The notes under the pieces are model-generated. The model saw nothing but the letters and a program-made list of their open reading frames with translations, ran no database searches and had not been told where the DNA came from. The translations under genes and the position numbers were made by a program. From JAQSWP01 sp050185515 (GTDB taxonomy: Bacteria; Pseudomonadota; Alphaproteobacteria; Reyranellales; JAQSWP01), in contig JBFWZG010000049.1 in assembly GCA_050185515.1 (NCBI GenBank), positions 1 through 21,928 of the forward strand: a stretch of 21,928 nucleotides of DNA. The letters are read 5' to 3'. Positions 1 through 8,779 of this stretch are shown in pieces. The number at the start of each line of letters is the position of its first letter. Position 1 is the first letter of the stretch.

Positions 1-291
1 GCCGGCCTGCAGGGTGCCCTGCAGGGCGTAGCCGGCCACCACCGAGGAAACGTCCATGAACTGCGGCGTGTCGGCGTAGCGCAGCCGCACGATGTTCTGC
101 AGCAGCTGCTCCTTCCACGACGTGGCGAGCGCGTTGCCGTAGTCGACGCGATCGCGCGTGACGGTTCCCGGCCCGATCGAGGTGCAACCTGCCAGCGCGA
201 TCGCGGCGAACGCGCCCGCCAGCATGGAGCGACGCCCGAACCGTCGCGCCGCTGCGTCGTGCCGCCGCTGGTCGGTAAGCCGGTGCTCCAT
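1..291 (-). CDS. Putative lipoprotein of unknown function, 5' part only
   Basis: The first 97 codons of a minus-strand gene are visible; it stays open to the window edge, so the 3' part is missing. The N terminus is basic (about 22 residues with several Arg), followed by a hydrophobic stretch and a lipobox LAGC with Cys36, so a signal-peptidase-II lipoprotein is expected. The mature part is soluble-looking, with the segment LLQNIVRLRYADTPQFMDVS. I have the impression of a recurring hypothetical lipoprotein family but cannot name it. It starts 16 bases after the stop of the DUF2252 gene, so the two are probably co-transcribed and share the FNR-type promoter at 1741-1782. The upstream AAAGAGACAG is a weak ribosome binding site. 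Function unknown. Confidence 0.75.
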   Translation of the reverse strand, partial: MEHRLTDQRRHDAAARRFGRRSMLAGAFAAIALAGCTSIGPGTVTRDRVDYGNALATSWKEQLLQNIVRLRYADTPQFMDVSSVVAGYALQGTLQAG

Positions 292-307
292 CTGTCTCTT
301 TCGCGCT

Positions 308-1696
308 TCAGTCGTTGGATACGGCGCTGATGCGTCCCTCGCGCACCGCCTTGACGAAGGCGCGATGGTCGCGCTGCGTCTGGTCGGCGTACTCGACGGC
401 AAATTCGCAGATCGCGTTGTCGAACACGTCGCTGGAACCCATGTATCCCGACACCAAGGCGGCATCGCCCGAGCGCGCATGCGCCCGCGCCAGCGCCCAG
501 CCGCACAGGCGGCCGTAGTTGCGCAGATCGTCCTCGTCGAACGCCTCGAAGATCGCCGAGACCTTCACGTCGCGCAGCTGGCGGACATAGAAGTCGCGCC
601 CGCTGACGCCCCTGGACCAGCCGAGGAACATGTCGCTGGCGGCCTGCATCAGGCGCTGGCCCGCCACCACCCGCTCGCCGTTATGGCCGTGCGCGCTCTT
701 TTCGAGGTAGGGAGCGAGCACCGAGTCGCTGGCCTCCTTGATCTGCAGGAAGATCGTGTCGTTCTCCGACGCCTGGAACAGGGCGATGGCGCACATGGTG
801 CCGACGCTGCCGACGCCAACGGCCTTGAAAGCCAGATCGCAGAAGCGGAAACGGTCGAACAGCACCCGCACATGCTCGGGCAGGCTCTCGCGATACGCCT
901 TCCACTGTTCCTTGAACTGCGTGTCGACGCCGGGCGCGACGTCGGCGGTGGGATGGAAGATCAGCGGCGGCTCGTCGACGATGACGGGCGCGGCGCCGAC
1001 ATGCTTCGCCAGCTTGGGAAACAGGAACTCCGGCTCGCTCTTCTCCCGGGCTTCCGCCAGTCGCTTTTCGACCCGCTGGCGCGTTTCGTCCGAATCGATC
1101 TCCTTGAGGAATCGGTCGATATCGATGGCGTCGTACCAGACCTCGAGGGCGCGCATTTCGGCGTAATCCGCCATGTGCTCGCGATACGACCTCACCGCCG
1201 CCGCCGCCGCGCGCGCCGAATCCTTCTCGGGCAGCCTGATGTGACGGCCGGCCAGGATGAAGCTGGTCGCCAGGCGCTTGACGTCCCATTCCCACGGCCC
1301 CGGCAGGGTTTCGTCGAAATCGTTGATGTCGAAGATCACGCGCCGCTCGGGCGTGGCGAAGCCGCCGAAATTCGCCAGATGCGCGTCGCCGCACAGCTGC
1401 ACCTTGATGCCCGAATGCGGCGTGGTCGCCAGATCGGCGGCCATCAGCGCGGCCGAGCCGCGATAGAATGCGAACGGCGACTGCATCATCCGCCCGAACC
1501 GGATCGGAATGAGTTGCGCCAGGCGGCCCTTGTTGGTGTCTTTCAGCAGTTCGACCGGGTCGCGTCGGTCCTTGCGCGCCTTCCAGTGGCCTTGCGATTC
1601 GCGCGACACCAGGTCTCGCAGGGCCTTGCCCTGGGCGCGACGTTCGTCTGAGGGGAGAAAGTCGGATGCGGCAACGCGTTTCTTCGCCTTGGGCAT
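308..1696 (-). CDS. DUF2252 family protein
   Basis: A 462-residue protein with the DUF2252 signatures: RMMQSPFAFYRG at residues 69-80, GDAHLANFG at 103-111 and FDINDFDE at 122-129. The GDxHxxN and DFD patterns resemble the catalytic loop and metal-binding Asp of the aminoglycoside-phosphotransferase/kinase-like fold, so a small-molecule or protein kinase activity is possible but is inference; the family's substrate is unknown. No signal peptide or membrane segment is seen, so it is probably cytosolic. The reading frame is open to an ATG at 1792, but the basic start MPKAKKRV at 1696 is preferred because a palindromic FNR-type box (1769-1782) and a -10 element lie inside the longer version. The next gene, a lipoprotein, follows after 16 bases. 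Confidence 0.88.
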   Translation of the reverse strand: MPKAKKRVAASDFLPSDERRAQGKALRDLVSRESQGHWKARKDRRDPVELLKDTNKGRLAQLIPIRFGRMMQSPFAFYRGSAALMAADLATTPHSGIKVQLCGDAHLANFGGFATPERRVIFDINDFDETLPGPWEWDVKRLATSFILAGRHIRLPEKDSARAAAAAVRSYREHMADYAEMRALEVWYDAIDIDRFLKEIDSDETRQRVEKRLAEAREKSEPEFLFPKLAKHVGAAPVIVDEPPLIFHPTADVAPGVDTQFKEQWKAYRESLPEHVRVLFDRFRFCDLAFKAVGVGSVGTMCAIALFQASENDTIFLQIKEASDSVLAPYLEKSAHGHNGERVVAGQRLMQAASDMFLGWSRGVSGRDFYVRQLRDVKVSAIFEAFDEDDLRNYGRLCGWALARAHARSGDAALVSGYMGSSDVFDNAICEFAVEYADQTQRDHRAFVKAVREGRISAVSND

Positions 1697-1740
1697 GGGA
1701 TATCCGTTGTGACGCAAGCGGGCTCTGACCAGATGCCGAA

Positions 1741-1782
1741 AATCTAGCGGTTCGAGCCGACCACCATATTGATTGCAGTCAA
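1741..1782 (-). promoter_or_regulatory. FNR/FixK-type box and -10 element ahead of the DUF2252 gene
   Basis: On the plus strand 1769-1782 reads TTGATTGCAGTCAA, with perfect TTGA and TCAA half-sites six bases apart, extended by one more pair to ATTGA/TCAAT. This is the pattern of Crp/FNR-family sites (FNR, FixK, Anr). On the minus strand, TAGATT at 1746-1741 is the -10 hexamer expected if transcription starts near 1734, which puts the box centre (1775.5) at -41.5, the classic class II FNR position. The leader would be about 38 bases. The sequence and spacing are seen directly; FNR-type control is inference. Confidence 0.6.
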
Positions 1783-1796
1783 TGGGAGGCATGGGG

Positions 1797-1810
1797 GACA
1801 GACGTCTGTC
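1797..1810. repeat. Perfect 14-base palindrome, possible operator
   Basis: GACAGACGTCTGTC is identical to its reverse complement. It lies in the spacer between the CAX stop and the DUF2252 gene, centred 28 bases upstream of the FNR-type box, which is about -69.5 relative to the predicted start near 1734. There is no T-tract, so it does not look like an intrinsic terminator. It may be a second regulator's operator. No regulator gene is adjacent. Confidence 0.4.
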
Positions 1811-1835
1811 GGTCGCCTTTCAGAACCGGGAGCCG

Positions 1836-2912
1836 TCACGGCTGCAGGCGATCGGGCACGAAGTAGTAGGTCAGGCCCAACACCAGATAGACGGTGAGCA
1901 GTTGGGCCCCCTTGAGCCAGTTGGAGCGTCCGTCGCCGGCGATCTGGCCGGTGATGAGGACCGCCAGCAGCACGCTCAGCACCAGTCCGGCCGGGAACAC
2001 CATGTCCATCGGCCCGGGACCGAGGAAGAGGCTGGCGAGCACCAGGACCGGCGCGACAAAGATCGCCACCTGGATGCTGGAGCCGATGGCGATCGACAGC
2101 GACAGATCCATGCGGTTCTTCAAGGCGGCGCTGATCGCGGTGGCATGCTCGGCAGCGTTGCCCAGGACGGCGACAATGAACACGCCGACAAAGACGTTGC
2201 TGAGGCCGAATTCGCGGGCCGTGGGCTGGATGGCGCCGACCAGGATCTCGCTCATCCAGGCGAGCAGCGCCGTGGCCCCGGCCAGCACCAGCGCCGAGCG
2301 GCGTACCGACCAGCCGGCCTGTCGCTCATCGTCGCCGGACGCCGCATGCGAACCGGCGAACAGAACGGAATGGGTGAACAGGGAGAACACCAGGAACAGG
2401 CCGTAGACCAGCAGCAGGATCACCGCCAGGGTGACGCTGAGCGGGATCAGTTTCGCCGCCGCCGCGCTGTCGCCGACGGCGCCCTTGAAAGCCGCCGGCA
2501 GGATCAGGGCGATGGCGGCCAGGGTCAGCATGGTCGCCTGCGCCCGCCCGCCTTCGGCGTTGAAGCTCTGCTCGCGATGGCGCAGGCCGCCCGCCAGCAT
2601 GGCGGCGCCCAGCACCAGCAGGATGTTGCCGACGATCGAGCCGATGATCGAGGCCTTGACCACGTCGTACAGCCCGGCGCGGAGCGCCGCGAGGGCGATG
2701 ATGAGTTCCGCCGCGTTGCCGAAAGTGGCGTTGAGGAAGCCGCCCGGGCCCTCGCCGAGCCGCTCGGCCAGATGCTCGGTGGCCCGCCCCATCCAGCCCG
2801 CCAGCGGCAGGATGGCGAGGCCGGAGGCGACGAACACGAGCAGATGCTGGCCCGGGGCGAAATGCTCCAGACCGACCGCGATCGGAACGAAAACCAGCAG
2901 CCAGTTGAGCAT
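1836..2912 (-). CDS. Calcium/proton antiporter, CAX family
   Basis: A 358-residue integral membrane protein with about 11 hydrophobic segments. It has the two duplicated CAX signature repeats: NATFGNAAELIIAL (residues 61-74, c-1) and VGVFIVAVLGNAAEHATAI (242-260, c-2). The paired GNAAE motifs supply the acidic residues that bind the cation. The two halves are joined by a short hydrophilic loop (about 185-202). Family members exchange cytosolic Ca2+ (or other divalent cations, sometimes Na+/K+) for H+ at the inner membrane. The length fits bacterial ChaA/CAX proteins. A strong GGAGGA ribosome binding site lies before the ATG, and the SulP gene ends 14 bases upstream, so co-transcription is very likely. 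The actual cation is not deducible. Confidence 0.93.
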   Translation of the reverse strand: MLNWLLVFVPIAVGLEHFAPGQHLLVFVASGLAILPLAGWMGRATEHLAERLGEGPGGFLNATFGNAAELIIALAALRAGLYDVVKASIIGSIVGNILLVLGAAMLAGGLRHREQSFNAEGGRAQATMLTLAAIALILPAAFKGAVGDSAAAAKLIPLSVTLAVILLLVYGLFLVFSLFTHSVLFAGSHAASGDDERQAGWSVRRSALVLAGATALLAWMSEILVGAIQPTAREFGLSNVFVGVFIVAVLGNAAEHATAISAALKNRMDLSLSIAIGSSIQVAIFVAPVLVLASLFLGPGPMDMVFPAGLVLSVLLAVLITGQIAGDGRSNWLKGAQLLTVYLVLGLTYYFVPDRLQP

Positions 2913-2926
2913 GCGTCCTCCGCCGA

Positions 2927-4708
2927 TCAGGGCTCCCGGCCTTCGCCCGGTTTCCAGTCGATATTGTGCGCGCGTATGTAGTGCTGCACCGCCGATTCCA
3001 CGGTCGGGAAGAAGGAATCCTCGCCCAGCACCGGAAACAGGCCGAAGCGCTTGAGCTTGTCCTTCACCGGATCCTTGAGCTCGGCGAAGCAGAAGCGGAT
3101 GCCGTTGGCGGCCAGCAGCTTGTCGAGCTCGGCCAGCACGTCGACCGCCGTCACGTCGACGCTGGTCACCGGCTCGGCGGCCACCACCAGCCAGCGCGCC
3201 GGCGTCGGAGAGGCGGTGACCGCCTCAACCACCCGTTCCTGGAAAAGCTCGGCATTGGCGAAGAACAGCGGCGCGTCCCAGCGGAACAGCACCAGCCCGG
3301 GCACCTGCTGCGCCCCGGGATAGCGCGTGATGTCGTGATAGCCCTCGACGCCCTCGGCGCGACCCAGCACCGCCGAATGCGGCCGCCAGCCGTCCCACAG
3401 GAATTCGATGACGGCGATGACGATGGCGAAGCCGATGCCGGGGATGGCGCCGAACACGGCCACGCCGACGAAGCAGACGATCGACAGCCAGAACTCCCAT
3501 CGCTGGATGCGCCAGATGCGCCTGAGATCGTCGATCTCGATCAGCCCGATGGCGGCGGCGATCACCACCGCGGCCAGCGCCGTGGTCGGCAGGTACTCTA
3601 GAAGATCCGGGGCGGCCACCAGCAGCACCGCCACCGCTACGGCGCCGACCACGCCGGTGACCTGCGTCTTGGCGCCCGCTGCCTCGGCCACCGGCGTGCG
3701 CGAGGAGGAGGAGCTGATCGGGAAGCCCTGGAACAGGCCGGCGGCGAGATTGGCCGCGCCCAGCCCGACCATCTCCTGGTTGGGATTGACGTAGGTGCCG
3801 GTGCGCGCGGCGTAGCTGCGCGAGAGCACGGAGGTGTCGGCGAAGGACACCAGGGCGACCGCGACGCCGCCGACCACGATCGGGCCGACGTCGTCGAGCG
3901 TTATCCAGGGAATGGTGAACGCGGGCAGGCCCTGCGGCAGCTTGCCCAGCACGGCCACCCCGGCGCTCTCCGACAGGCCGAAGAAGCCGACGACGACGGT
4001 GGCGCCGATCACCGCGATCAGCACGCCGGGCAGCAGCTTGCTGCCCTTCAGCAGGAAGATCACGGCCAGCGTGCCCGCGCCGACGGCAAAGGTGGTCCAG
4101 TTGGCCTTGCCGTCGAGCAGCCCGTCGACGATGGCCAGAACGTTGCGCAGCGGACCGTCGGCCTCGATCGAGAAGCCGAACAGCTTGGGCAGCTGGCTGA
4201 TCAGCACCGTCAGCGCGATGCCGTTCATGTAGCCGTAGCGAATCGGCTTCGACAGCAGCTCGGTGATGAAGCCGAGCTTGATGACGCCGAACAGAATGCA
4301 GACGATGCCGGACACGATCGCCATGGCGGCGGCGATGGTGATGGCGCGCATGGGATCGCCGCCGGAGAGCGACAGCACGACGGCGAGGATGATGGCGGCC
4401 AGGGAGGAATCCGGCCCCAGAACGAGGATGCGGCTGGGGCCGAACACCGCATAGGCGAGCAGCGGCACGATGGTGGCGTAGAGCCCGGAGATGCCGGGAA
4501 CGCCGGAGGCGACCGCATAGGCGACGCCCACCGGCACCAGCATGGTGGTCAGCACCAGCCCGGCCACCAGATCGTGGCGCAGCCACGCCGGATCGTAGTT
4601 GCGCAGCATCCGCACGCCCGGCAGCCAGCGCAGCCAGCCGTCGTCGACCGCCCTGCGCCGCGCCAGACCGGCGAGGTCGGGCGTGACTGGCGGTTCGGTG
4701 CTGGTCAT
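2927..4708 (-). CDS. SulP family inorganic anion transporter with STAS domain
   Basis: A 593-residue protein. Residues about 40-440 form the SulP membrane domain: N-terminal signature near residues 45-100 (DLVAGLVLTTMLVPVGVAYA, then GLYATIVP and a GPSRILVLGPDSS motif) and multiple later membrane segments. Residues about 460-575 form a C-terminal cytosolic STAS domain with VDVTAVDVLAEL at 517-528. SulP proteins import sulfate, bicarbonate or other anions, usually with H+ or Na+; the substrate here is not predictable. The frame is open further upstream to 4960, but that part overlaps the PPK2 gene. The ATG at 4708 has the ribosome binding site GAAGGACG, which overlaps the PPK2 stop codon (TGA), 8 bases away, indicating translational coupling. 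CAX follows after 14 bases. Confidence 0.93.
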   Translation of the reverse strand: MTSTEPPVTPDLAGLARRRAVDDGWLRWLPGVRMLRNYDPAWLRHDLVAGLVLTTMLVPVGVAYAVASGVPGISGLYATIVPLLAYAVFGPSRILVLGPDSSLAAIILAVVLSLSGGDPMRAITIAAAMAIVSGIVCILFGVIKLGFITELLSKPIRYGYMNGIALTVLISQLPKLFGFSIEADGPLRNVLAIVDGLLDGKANWTTFAVGAGTLAVIFLLKGSKLLPGVLIAVIGATVVVGFFGLSESAGVAVLGKLPQGLPAFTIPWITLDDVGPIVVGGVAVALVSFADTSVLSRSYAARTGTYVNPNQEMVGLGAANLAAGLFQGFPISSSSSRTPVAEAAGAKTQVTGVVGAVAVAVLLVAAPDLLEYLPTTALAAVVIAAAIGLIEIDDLRRIWRIQRWEFWLSIVCFVGVAVFGAIPGIGFAIVIAVIEFLWDGWRPHSAVLGRAEGVEGYHDITRYPGAQQVPGLVLFRWDAPLFFANAELFQERVVEAVTASPTPARWLVVAAEPVTSVDVTAVDVLAELDKLLAANGIRFCFAELKDPVKDKLKRFGLFPVLGEDSFFPTVESAVQHYIRAHNIDWKPGEGREP

Positions 4709-4716
4709 GGCGTCCT

Positions 4717-5556
4717 TCAGTAGCGCTGGGGAATAGGCTGTCCCGCCTCGAGCCGCTCGACGGCGTCCTTGGGTTTGGGCTGCGCCTTGGGAATCTTCGG
4801 CAGCTTCTCGTCCACGGTCTTGTAGGGAATGCTGTCGAGGAAATGCCGGATCAGGTTCAGCCGCGCCCGCCGCTTGTCGTCGGCCGGCACGATATGCCAC
4901 GGCGCCTCGGGCGTGTGGGTCTCGGAGATCATCCGCTGGTAGGCGGCGGAATAGTCCCACCAGCGCGCCACCGATTCGGTGTCCATCGGGCTGAGCTTCC
5001 AGTGCTTGACCGGCTCGGTGATGCGCGCCTCGAAGCGGCGGCGCTGCTCGTCCTGGCTGACGTCGAGGAAGTATTTGCGCAGGAAAATGCCGTTCTTGAC
5101 GATCATCTCGCGCTCCACCGCGGGCGCCAGCTTGAGGAAGCGTTCGTATTGGTCGTCCGTGCAGAAGCCCATGACGCGTTCGACGCCGGCGCGGTTGTAC
5201 CAGGAGCGGTCGAACAGGATCACTTCGCCGGCGGCCGGGAAGTGCGCGATGTAGCGCTGGATGTAGAGCTGCGTCTTTTCGCGATCTGAGGGCGCGGGCA
5301 GGGCGACGTGGCGGAACACGCGCGGGCTGGTGCGGGCGGTGATGCGGCTGATCACGCCGCCCTTGCCGGCCGTGTCGCGCCCCTCGAACACCACGATGAT
5401 GCGCTTGCCCCTGGCCTTGACCCAGGCCTGCAGGCGCGTGAGCTCGACCTGCAGCTTTTCCAGCTCCTTGTCGAAATCCTTGCGCTTCATCCTGCCGGGC
5501 GATTCCTCGGCCTCGGCTTTCTCCTTGTCCTTGCCTCTGTCCTTGCTCTTGCCCAT
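4717..5556 (-). CDS. ppk2: Polyphosphate kinase 2 (PPK2 family)
   Basis: A 279-residue cytosolic enzyme with the PPK2 P-loop fold: Walker A GRDTAGKGG at residues 59-67, and Walker B followed by the lid start FDRSWYNRAGVE at 115-126. It is a single-domain PPK2, and its general look (SPRVFRHVALPAPSDRE) fits class I, which phosphorylate ADP or GDP from polyphosphate or run the reverse reaction. The class call is inference. The first about 25 residues are a charged Lys/Glu-rich tail; Met23 is an alternative start, but the ATG at 5556 has a good AGGAGAAGG ribosome binding site. The RND permease gene ends 28 bases upstream and the SulP gene starts 8 bases downstream. The context suggests polyphosphate metabolism linked to ion transport. 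Confidence 0.95.
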   Translation of the reverse strand: MGKSKDRGKDKEKAEAEESPGRMKRKDFDKELEKLQVELTRLQAWVKARGKRIIVVFEGRDTAGKGGVISRITARTSPRVFRHVALPAPSDREKTQLYIQRYIAHFPAAGEVILFDRSWYNRAGVERVMGFCTDDQYERFLKLAPAVEREMIVKNGIFLRKYFLDVSQDEQRRRFEARITEPVKHWKLSPMDTESVARWWDYSAAYQRMISETHTPEAPWHIVPADDKRRARLNLIRHFLDSIPYKTVDEKLPKIPKAQPKPKDAVERLEAGQPIPQRY

Positions 5557-5584
5557 GACGCCTTCTCCTGAATGGACCGACCGC

Positions 5585-8500
5585 CTATTCGCCGGCCGCC
5601 TTTGCCGTATCGGCGGGCGGCGGCGCCGCCTTCGGGCGCGAACCGGGCCGCAGCTTCTCGCGGATCGACTGGAACGTCACGTAAAGCGGCGGAATGGCGA
5701 AGATGCCGAGGATCGACGCCAGCAGCATGCCGGCGAAGACCGGCGTGCCGACGTTGCGCCGCGCCAGCTCCGAGGCGCCGGTGGCGATCACCAGCGGCAG
5801 CAGGCCGAGGATGAAGGCGAACGACGTCATCATCACCGGCCGGAACCGCAGGCGCGCGCCTTCCGTTGCCGCCTCGAGCAGCGGCACGCCCCGTTCTCGC
5901 TGCTCCTTGGAGAACTCGACGATCAGAATGCCGTTCTTCGCCGCCAGTCCTATCAGCACGATGATGCCGATCTGGCCATAGAGGTCGAGCGTCAGCCCGC
6001 CCAGCACCAGCCCCAGATACGAGCCGAAAATGCCGACCGACACCGACAGCAGCACCGGCACCGGGATGGTCCAGCTCTCGTACAGCGCAACGAGGAAGAG
6101 ATAGGCGAACAGCACCGCAAGACCCAGGATGATCGCCGTCTTGCCCTCGGCGCGCTTCTCCTGGAACGCCGTGTCGGTCCATTCGCCGGCGAAGCCCTGC
6201 GGCAGGGTCTTGGCCGCGACTTCCTCCATCGCCGCCAGCGCCTGGCCCGAGGAGACGCCTTCCGCCGGATTGCCCTGGATGGTGACGGCGCGCAGGTTGT
6301 TGTAGCGGATCAGCGCCGGCGGGCCGACCACCACCCGCGTCTCGACCAGCGAGCGCAGCGGGATCATTTCGCCGTCCTTGTTGCGCACGTTGATGCGGTT
6401 GATGTCGTCGATGCCGCGGCGATCCTCGGCGTCGGCCTGCACCTGCACCTGCCAGGTGCGGCCGAACAGGTTGATGTTGTTGACGAAGAAGCCGCCCAGC
6501 GAGGCCTGCATGGCCTGGAATACAGAGCTAAGTTCGACGCCCAGCACCTGCGCCTTGTCGCGGTCGATCTCGAGATAGATCGAGGGGTTTGTGGCCGAAT
6601 AGGTGCTGAACACGCCGCGCAGGCGAGGATCCTGGTTGGCCGCCACGGTCAGGCCGCGCACCACCTGCGCCATGGCCTGCGGATCGCCGCCGCGCAGATC
6701 CTCCAGCACGTAGGCGAAGCCGCCGCCGGTGCCCAGACCCAGCACGGGCGGCGGCGCCAGCGGCACCACCGTGCCTTCGCCGATCTGCCGGAACTGGGCG
6801 CGCAGGCGCTCGATGATCTTCGGCACGCCCAGCTCGCGATCCTTCTTGCGCTCCTCGAACGGCTTCATCGTCACCACGAGGAAGGCGGCGTTGGACTGCG
6901 AGTAGTTGTCGATGAAGTTCAGGCCGATGACCGAGGTGTAGTCGGCGACCGCGTCTTCGGCCTTGAGGATGTTCTCGACCTGCGCCACCACATCGGATGT
7001 GCGCGCCACCGAGGCGCCGCCGGGCATCTGCACCACCACGAACAGCGCGCCCTGGTCGTCTTCCGGCAGGAAGCCGGTCGGCGTGACCTTCGACAGGCCG
7101 ACGATGCCGGCCGCCGAGGCGCCGACGATGACCAGCCCGATGATGGCGATGCGCACCAGTTTGGCGACCCAGGCGCCGTAGCCGTCGCGCACCTTGTCGA
7201 TGAAGCGCATGACGTAGCCGATCGGGCCCTTGCGCGGCCCGTGATGCGGCTTGAGCAGAATGGCGCACAGGGCCGGCGACAGGGTCAGCGCGTTGATCGC
7301 CGACAGGAACATGGAAACGGCGACGACGACGGCGAACTGGCGGAACAGCTCGCCGGTAATGCCGGGAATGAACGCCACCGGCACGAACACCGACAGCAGC
7401 ACCAGGGTGATGGCGATGATCGGCGCGGTGATCTTGGCCATCGCCGCCTTGGTGGCCTGCGCCGGCGACATCTCGGGATGCTGCTCCATCTCGTGTTCGA
7501 CGGCCTCGACCACGACGATGGCGTCGTCGACCACGATGCCGATCGCCAGCACCACGGCCAGCAGCGACACGGTGTTGGCCGAATAGCCGATCGCCGCCAG
7601 CACCGCGAAAGTGCCGATCAGGCTGACCGGGACGGCGATGGTGGGAATGAAGGTGGCGCGCAGGCTGCCGAGGAACAGGAACACCACGAGCATCACGAGG
7701 ATGAAGGCCTCGACCAGGGTCTTCTGCACCTCGTGGATGGTGTCGGTGACGAACACCGTCGGATCGTAGGTCACCTTCCAGGCCAGATCCTCGGGGAAGC
7801 GCTTCTGCAGTTCGGTTAGCTTGGCCTTGACCGCGTTCAGCGTCTCGATGGCGTTGGCGCCGGGCGCCTGGTAGATGGCGATGGCCGAGGCCGCGCCGCC
7901 GTTCAGCCGCGTCTCGCGGTCCATGTTGGCCGCGCCCAGCTCCAGCCGCGCCACGTCGCCCAGCCGCAGCACCGAGCCGTCGGGATTGGTGCGGATGATG
8001 ATCTTCTCGAACTCGTCGACCGAGGTCAGCCGGCCCTTGGTGCGGATGTTGAGCTGCAGGCGCTGGTCCGACGAGATCGGGCGAGCGCCGATGCGGCCCA
8101 CCGCCGCCTGCACGTTCTGCGACTGGATGGCGTTGATGACGTCGCCGGTCGTCAGGCCCAGGCCGGTCAGCCGGTCGGTCTGCACCCAGGCCCGCATGGC
8201 GTAGTCCTGCGGTCCCCACAGCGTCGCGTCGCCGACGCCGGCCGTGCTCTTGATCGTGTCCAGCAGGTTGATGGTGACGTAGTTGGAGAGGAACAGCGTG
8301 TCATAGGTGTTCTTCGGCGAATAGACGGCGACGACGCCGAGCAGCGCCGAGGATTTCTTCTTCACCACGATGCCCTGGCGCTGCACTTCGGGCGGCAGGG
8401 TGGCGAGCGCGACCTGGACGCGGTTGTTGACGTTGACGGTGTTGATGTCGGGATTGGTGCCGAGCTCGAAGGACACGGTCAGCGTATAGCTGCCGTCGTC

Positions 8501-8752
8501 GCCCGATACGCTCTTCATGTAGATCGCCTTGTCGACGCCCACGACCTGGGCCTCGATCGGCTGCGCCACCGTGGCGTCGACCACGCCGGCATCGGCGCCG
8601 GGATAGGAGGTGGTCACCGAGACCTGCGGCGGCACGATGTCGGGATACTGCGCGACCGGAATGGCGAGCAGCGCCAGCGCGCCGGCGATGGTGGTGACGA
8701 TGGCGATGACGATGGCCAGTCGGGGCCGATCGACGAATACTGCGGAAATCAT
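5585..8752 (-). CDS. RND multidrug efflux permease, HAE1 (AcrB/MexB) type
   Basis: A 1055-residue inner-membrane pump subunit of the usual HAE1 length. It starts MISAVFVDRPRLAIVIAIV, with the FxxRP N terminus typical of the family. Two duplicated halves each hold one periplasmic loop (about 35-335 and 560-865). The proton-relay residues are present: Asp409-Asp410 in TM4 (GIVVDDAIVVVE) and Lys939 in TM10 (LAAKNGILIVEF). Only a short hydrophilic tail follows TM12. It would trade protons for export of drugs, solvents or bile-like compounds through an outer-membrane channel. The adaptor gene ends 27 bases upstream; a GGGAGG ribosome binding site precedes the ATG. No TolC-type channel gene is in the window, so the channel must be encoded elsewhere. 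The substrate is unknown. Confidence 0.97.
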   Translation of the reverse strand: MISAVFVDRPRLAIVIAIVTTIAGALALLAIPVAQYPDIVPPQVSVTTSYPGADAGVVDATVAQPIEAQVVGVDKAIYMKSVSGDDGSYTLTVSFELGTNPDINTVNVNNRVQVALATLPPEVQRQGIVVKKKSSALLGVVAVYSPKNTYDTLFLSNYVTINLLDTIKSTAGVGDATLWGPQDYAMRAWVQTDRLTGLGLTTGDVINAIQSQNVQAAVGRIGARPISSDQRLQLNIRTKGRLTSVDEFEKIIIRTNPDGSVLRLGDVARLELGAANMDRETRLNGGAASAIAIYQAPGANAIETLNAVKAKLTELQKRFPEDLAWKVTYDPTVFVTDTIHEVQKTLVEAFILVMLVVFLFLGSLRATFIPTIAVPVSLIGTFAVLAAIGYSANTVSLLAVVLAIGIVVDDAIVVVEAVEHEMEQHPEMSPAQATKAAMAKITAPIIAITLVLLSVFVPVAFIPGITGELFRQFAVVVAVSMFLSAINALTLSPALCAILLKPHHGPRKGPIGYVMRFIDKVRDGYGAWVAKLVRIAIIGLVIVGASAAGIVGLSKVTPTGFLPEDDQGALFVVVQMPGGASVARTSDVVAQVENILKAEDAVADYTSVIGLNFIDNYSQSNAAFLVVTMKPFEERKKDRELGVPKIIERLRAQFRQIGEGTVVPLAPPPVLGLGTGGGFAYVLEDLRGGDPQAMAQVVRGLTVAANQDPRLRGVFSTYSATNPSIYLEIDRDKAQVLGVELSSVFQAMQASLGGFFVNNINLFGRTWQVQVQADAEDRRGIDDINRINVRNKDGEMIPLRSLVETRVVVGPPALIRYNNLRAVTIQGNPAEGVSSGQALAAMEEVAAKTLPQGFAGEWTDTAFQEKRAEGKTAIILGLAVLFAYLFLVALYESWTIPVPVLLSVSVGIFGSYLGLVLGGLTLDLYGQIGIIVLIGLAAKNGILIVEFSKEQRERGVPLLEAATEGARLRFRPVMMTSFAFILGLLPLVIATGASELARRNVGTPVFAGMLLASILGIFAIPPLYVTFQSIREKLRPGSRPKAAPPPADTAKAAGE

Positions 8753-8779
8753 GCGCTGCCTCCCGGAAAGCCTAGAGGC

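Noticed and set aside
1697..1792. Longer start of DUF2252 at 1792
   Set aside because: It would place the palindromic FNR-type box and the -10 element inside the coding region, and the added residues have no match to the family's usual N terminus.
4709..4960. 84-codon upstream extension of the SulP frame
   Set aside because: It overlaps the conserved PPK2 C terminus; the ATG at 4708 has a ribosome binding site and the family's expected N terminus.
5330..7819. Long plus-strand open frame (about 829 codons) opposite the RND permease
   Set aside because: Rich in His, Arg, Asp and Gln as expected from the reverse strand of a GC-rich gene; no recognisable domain; the RND permease on the other strand is certain.
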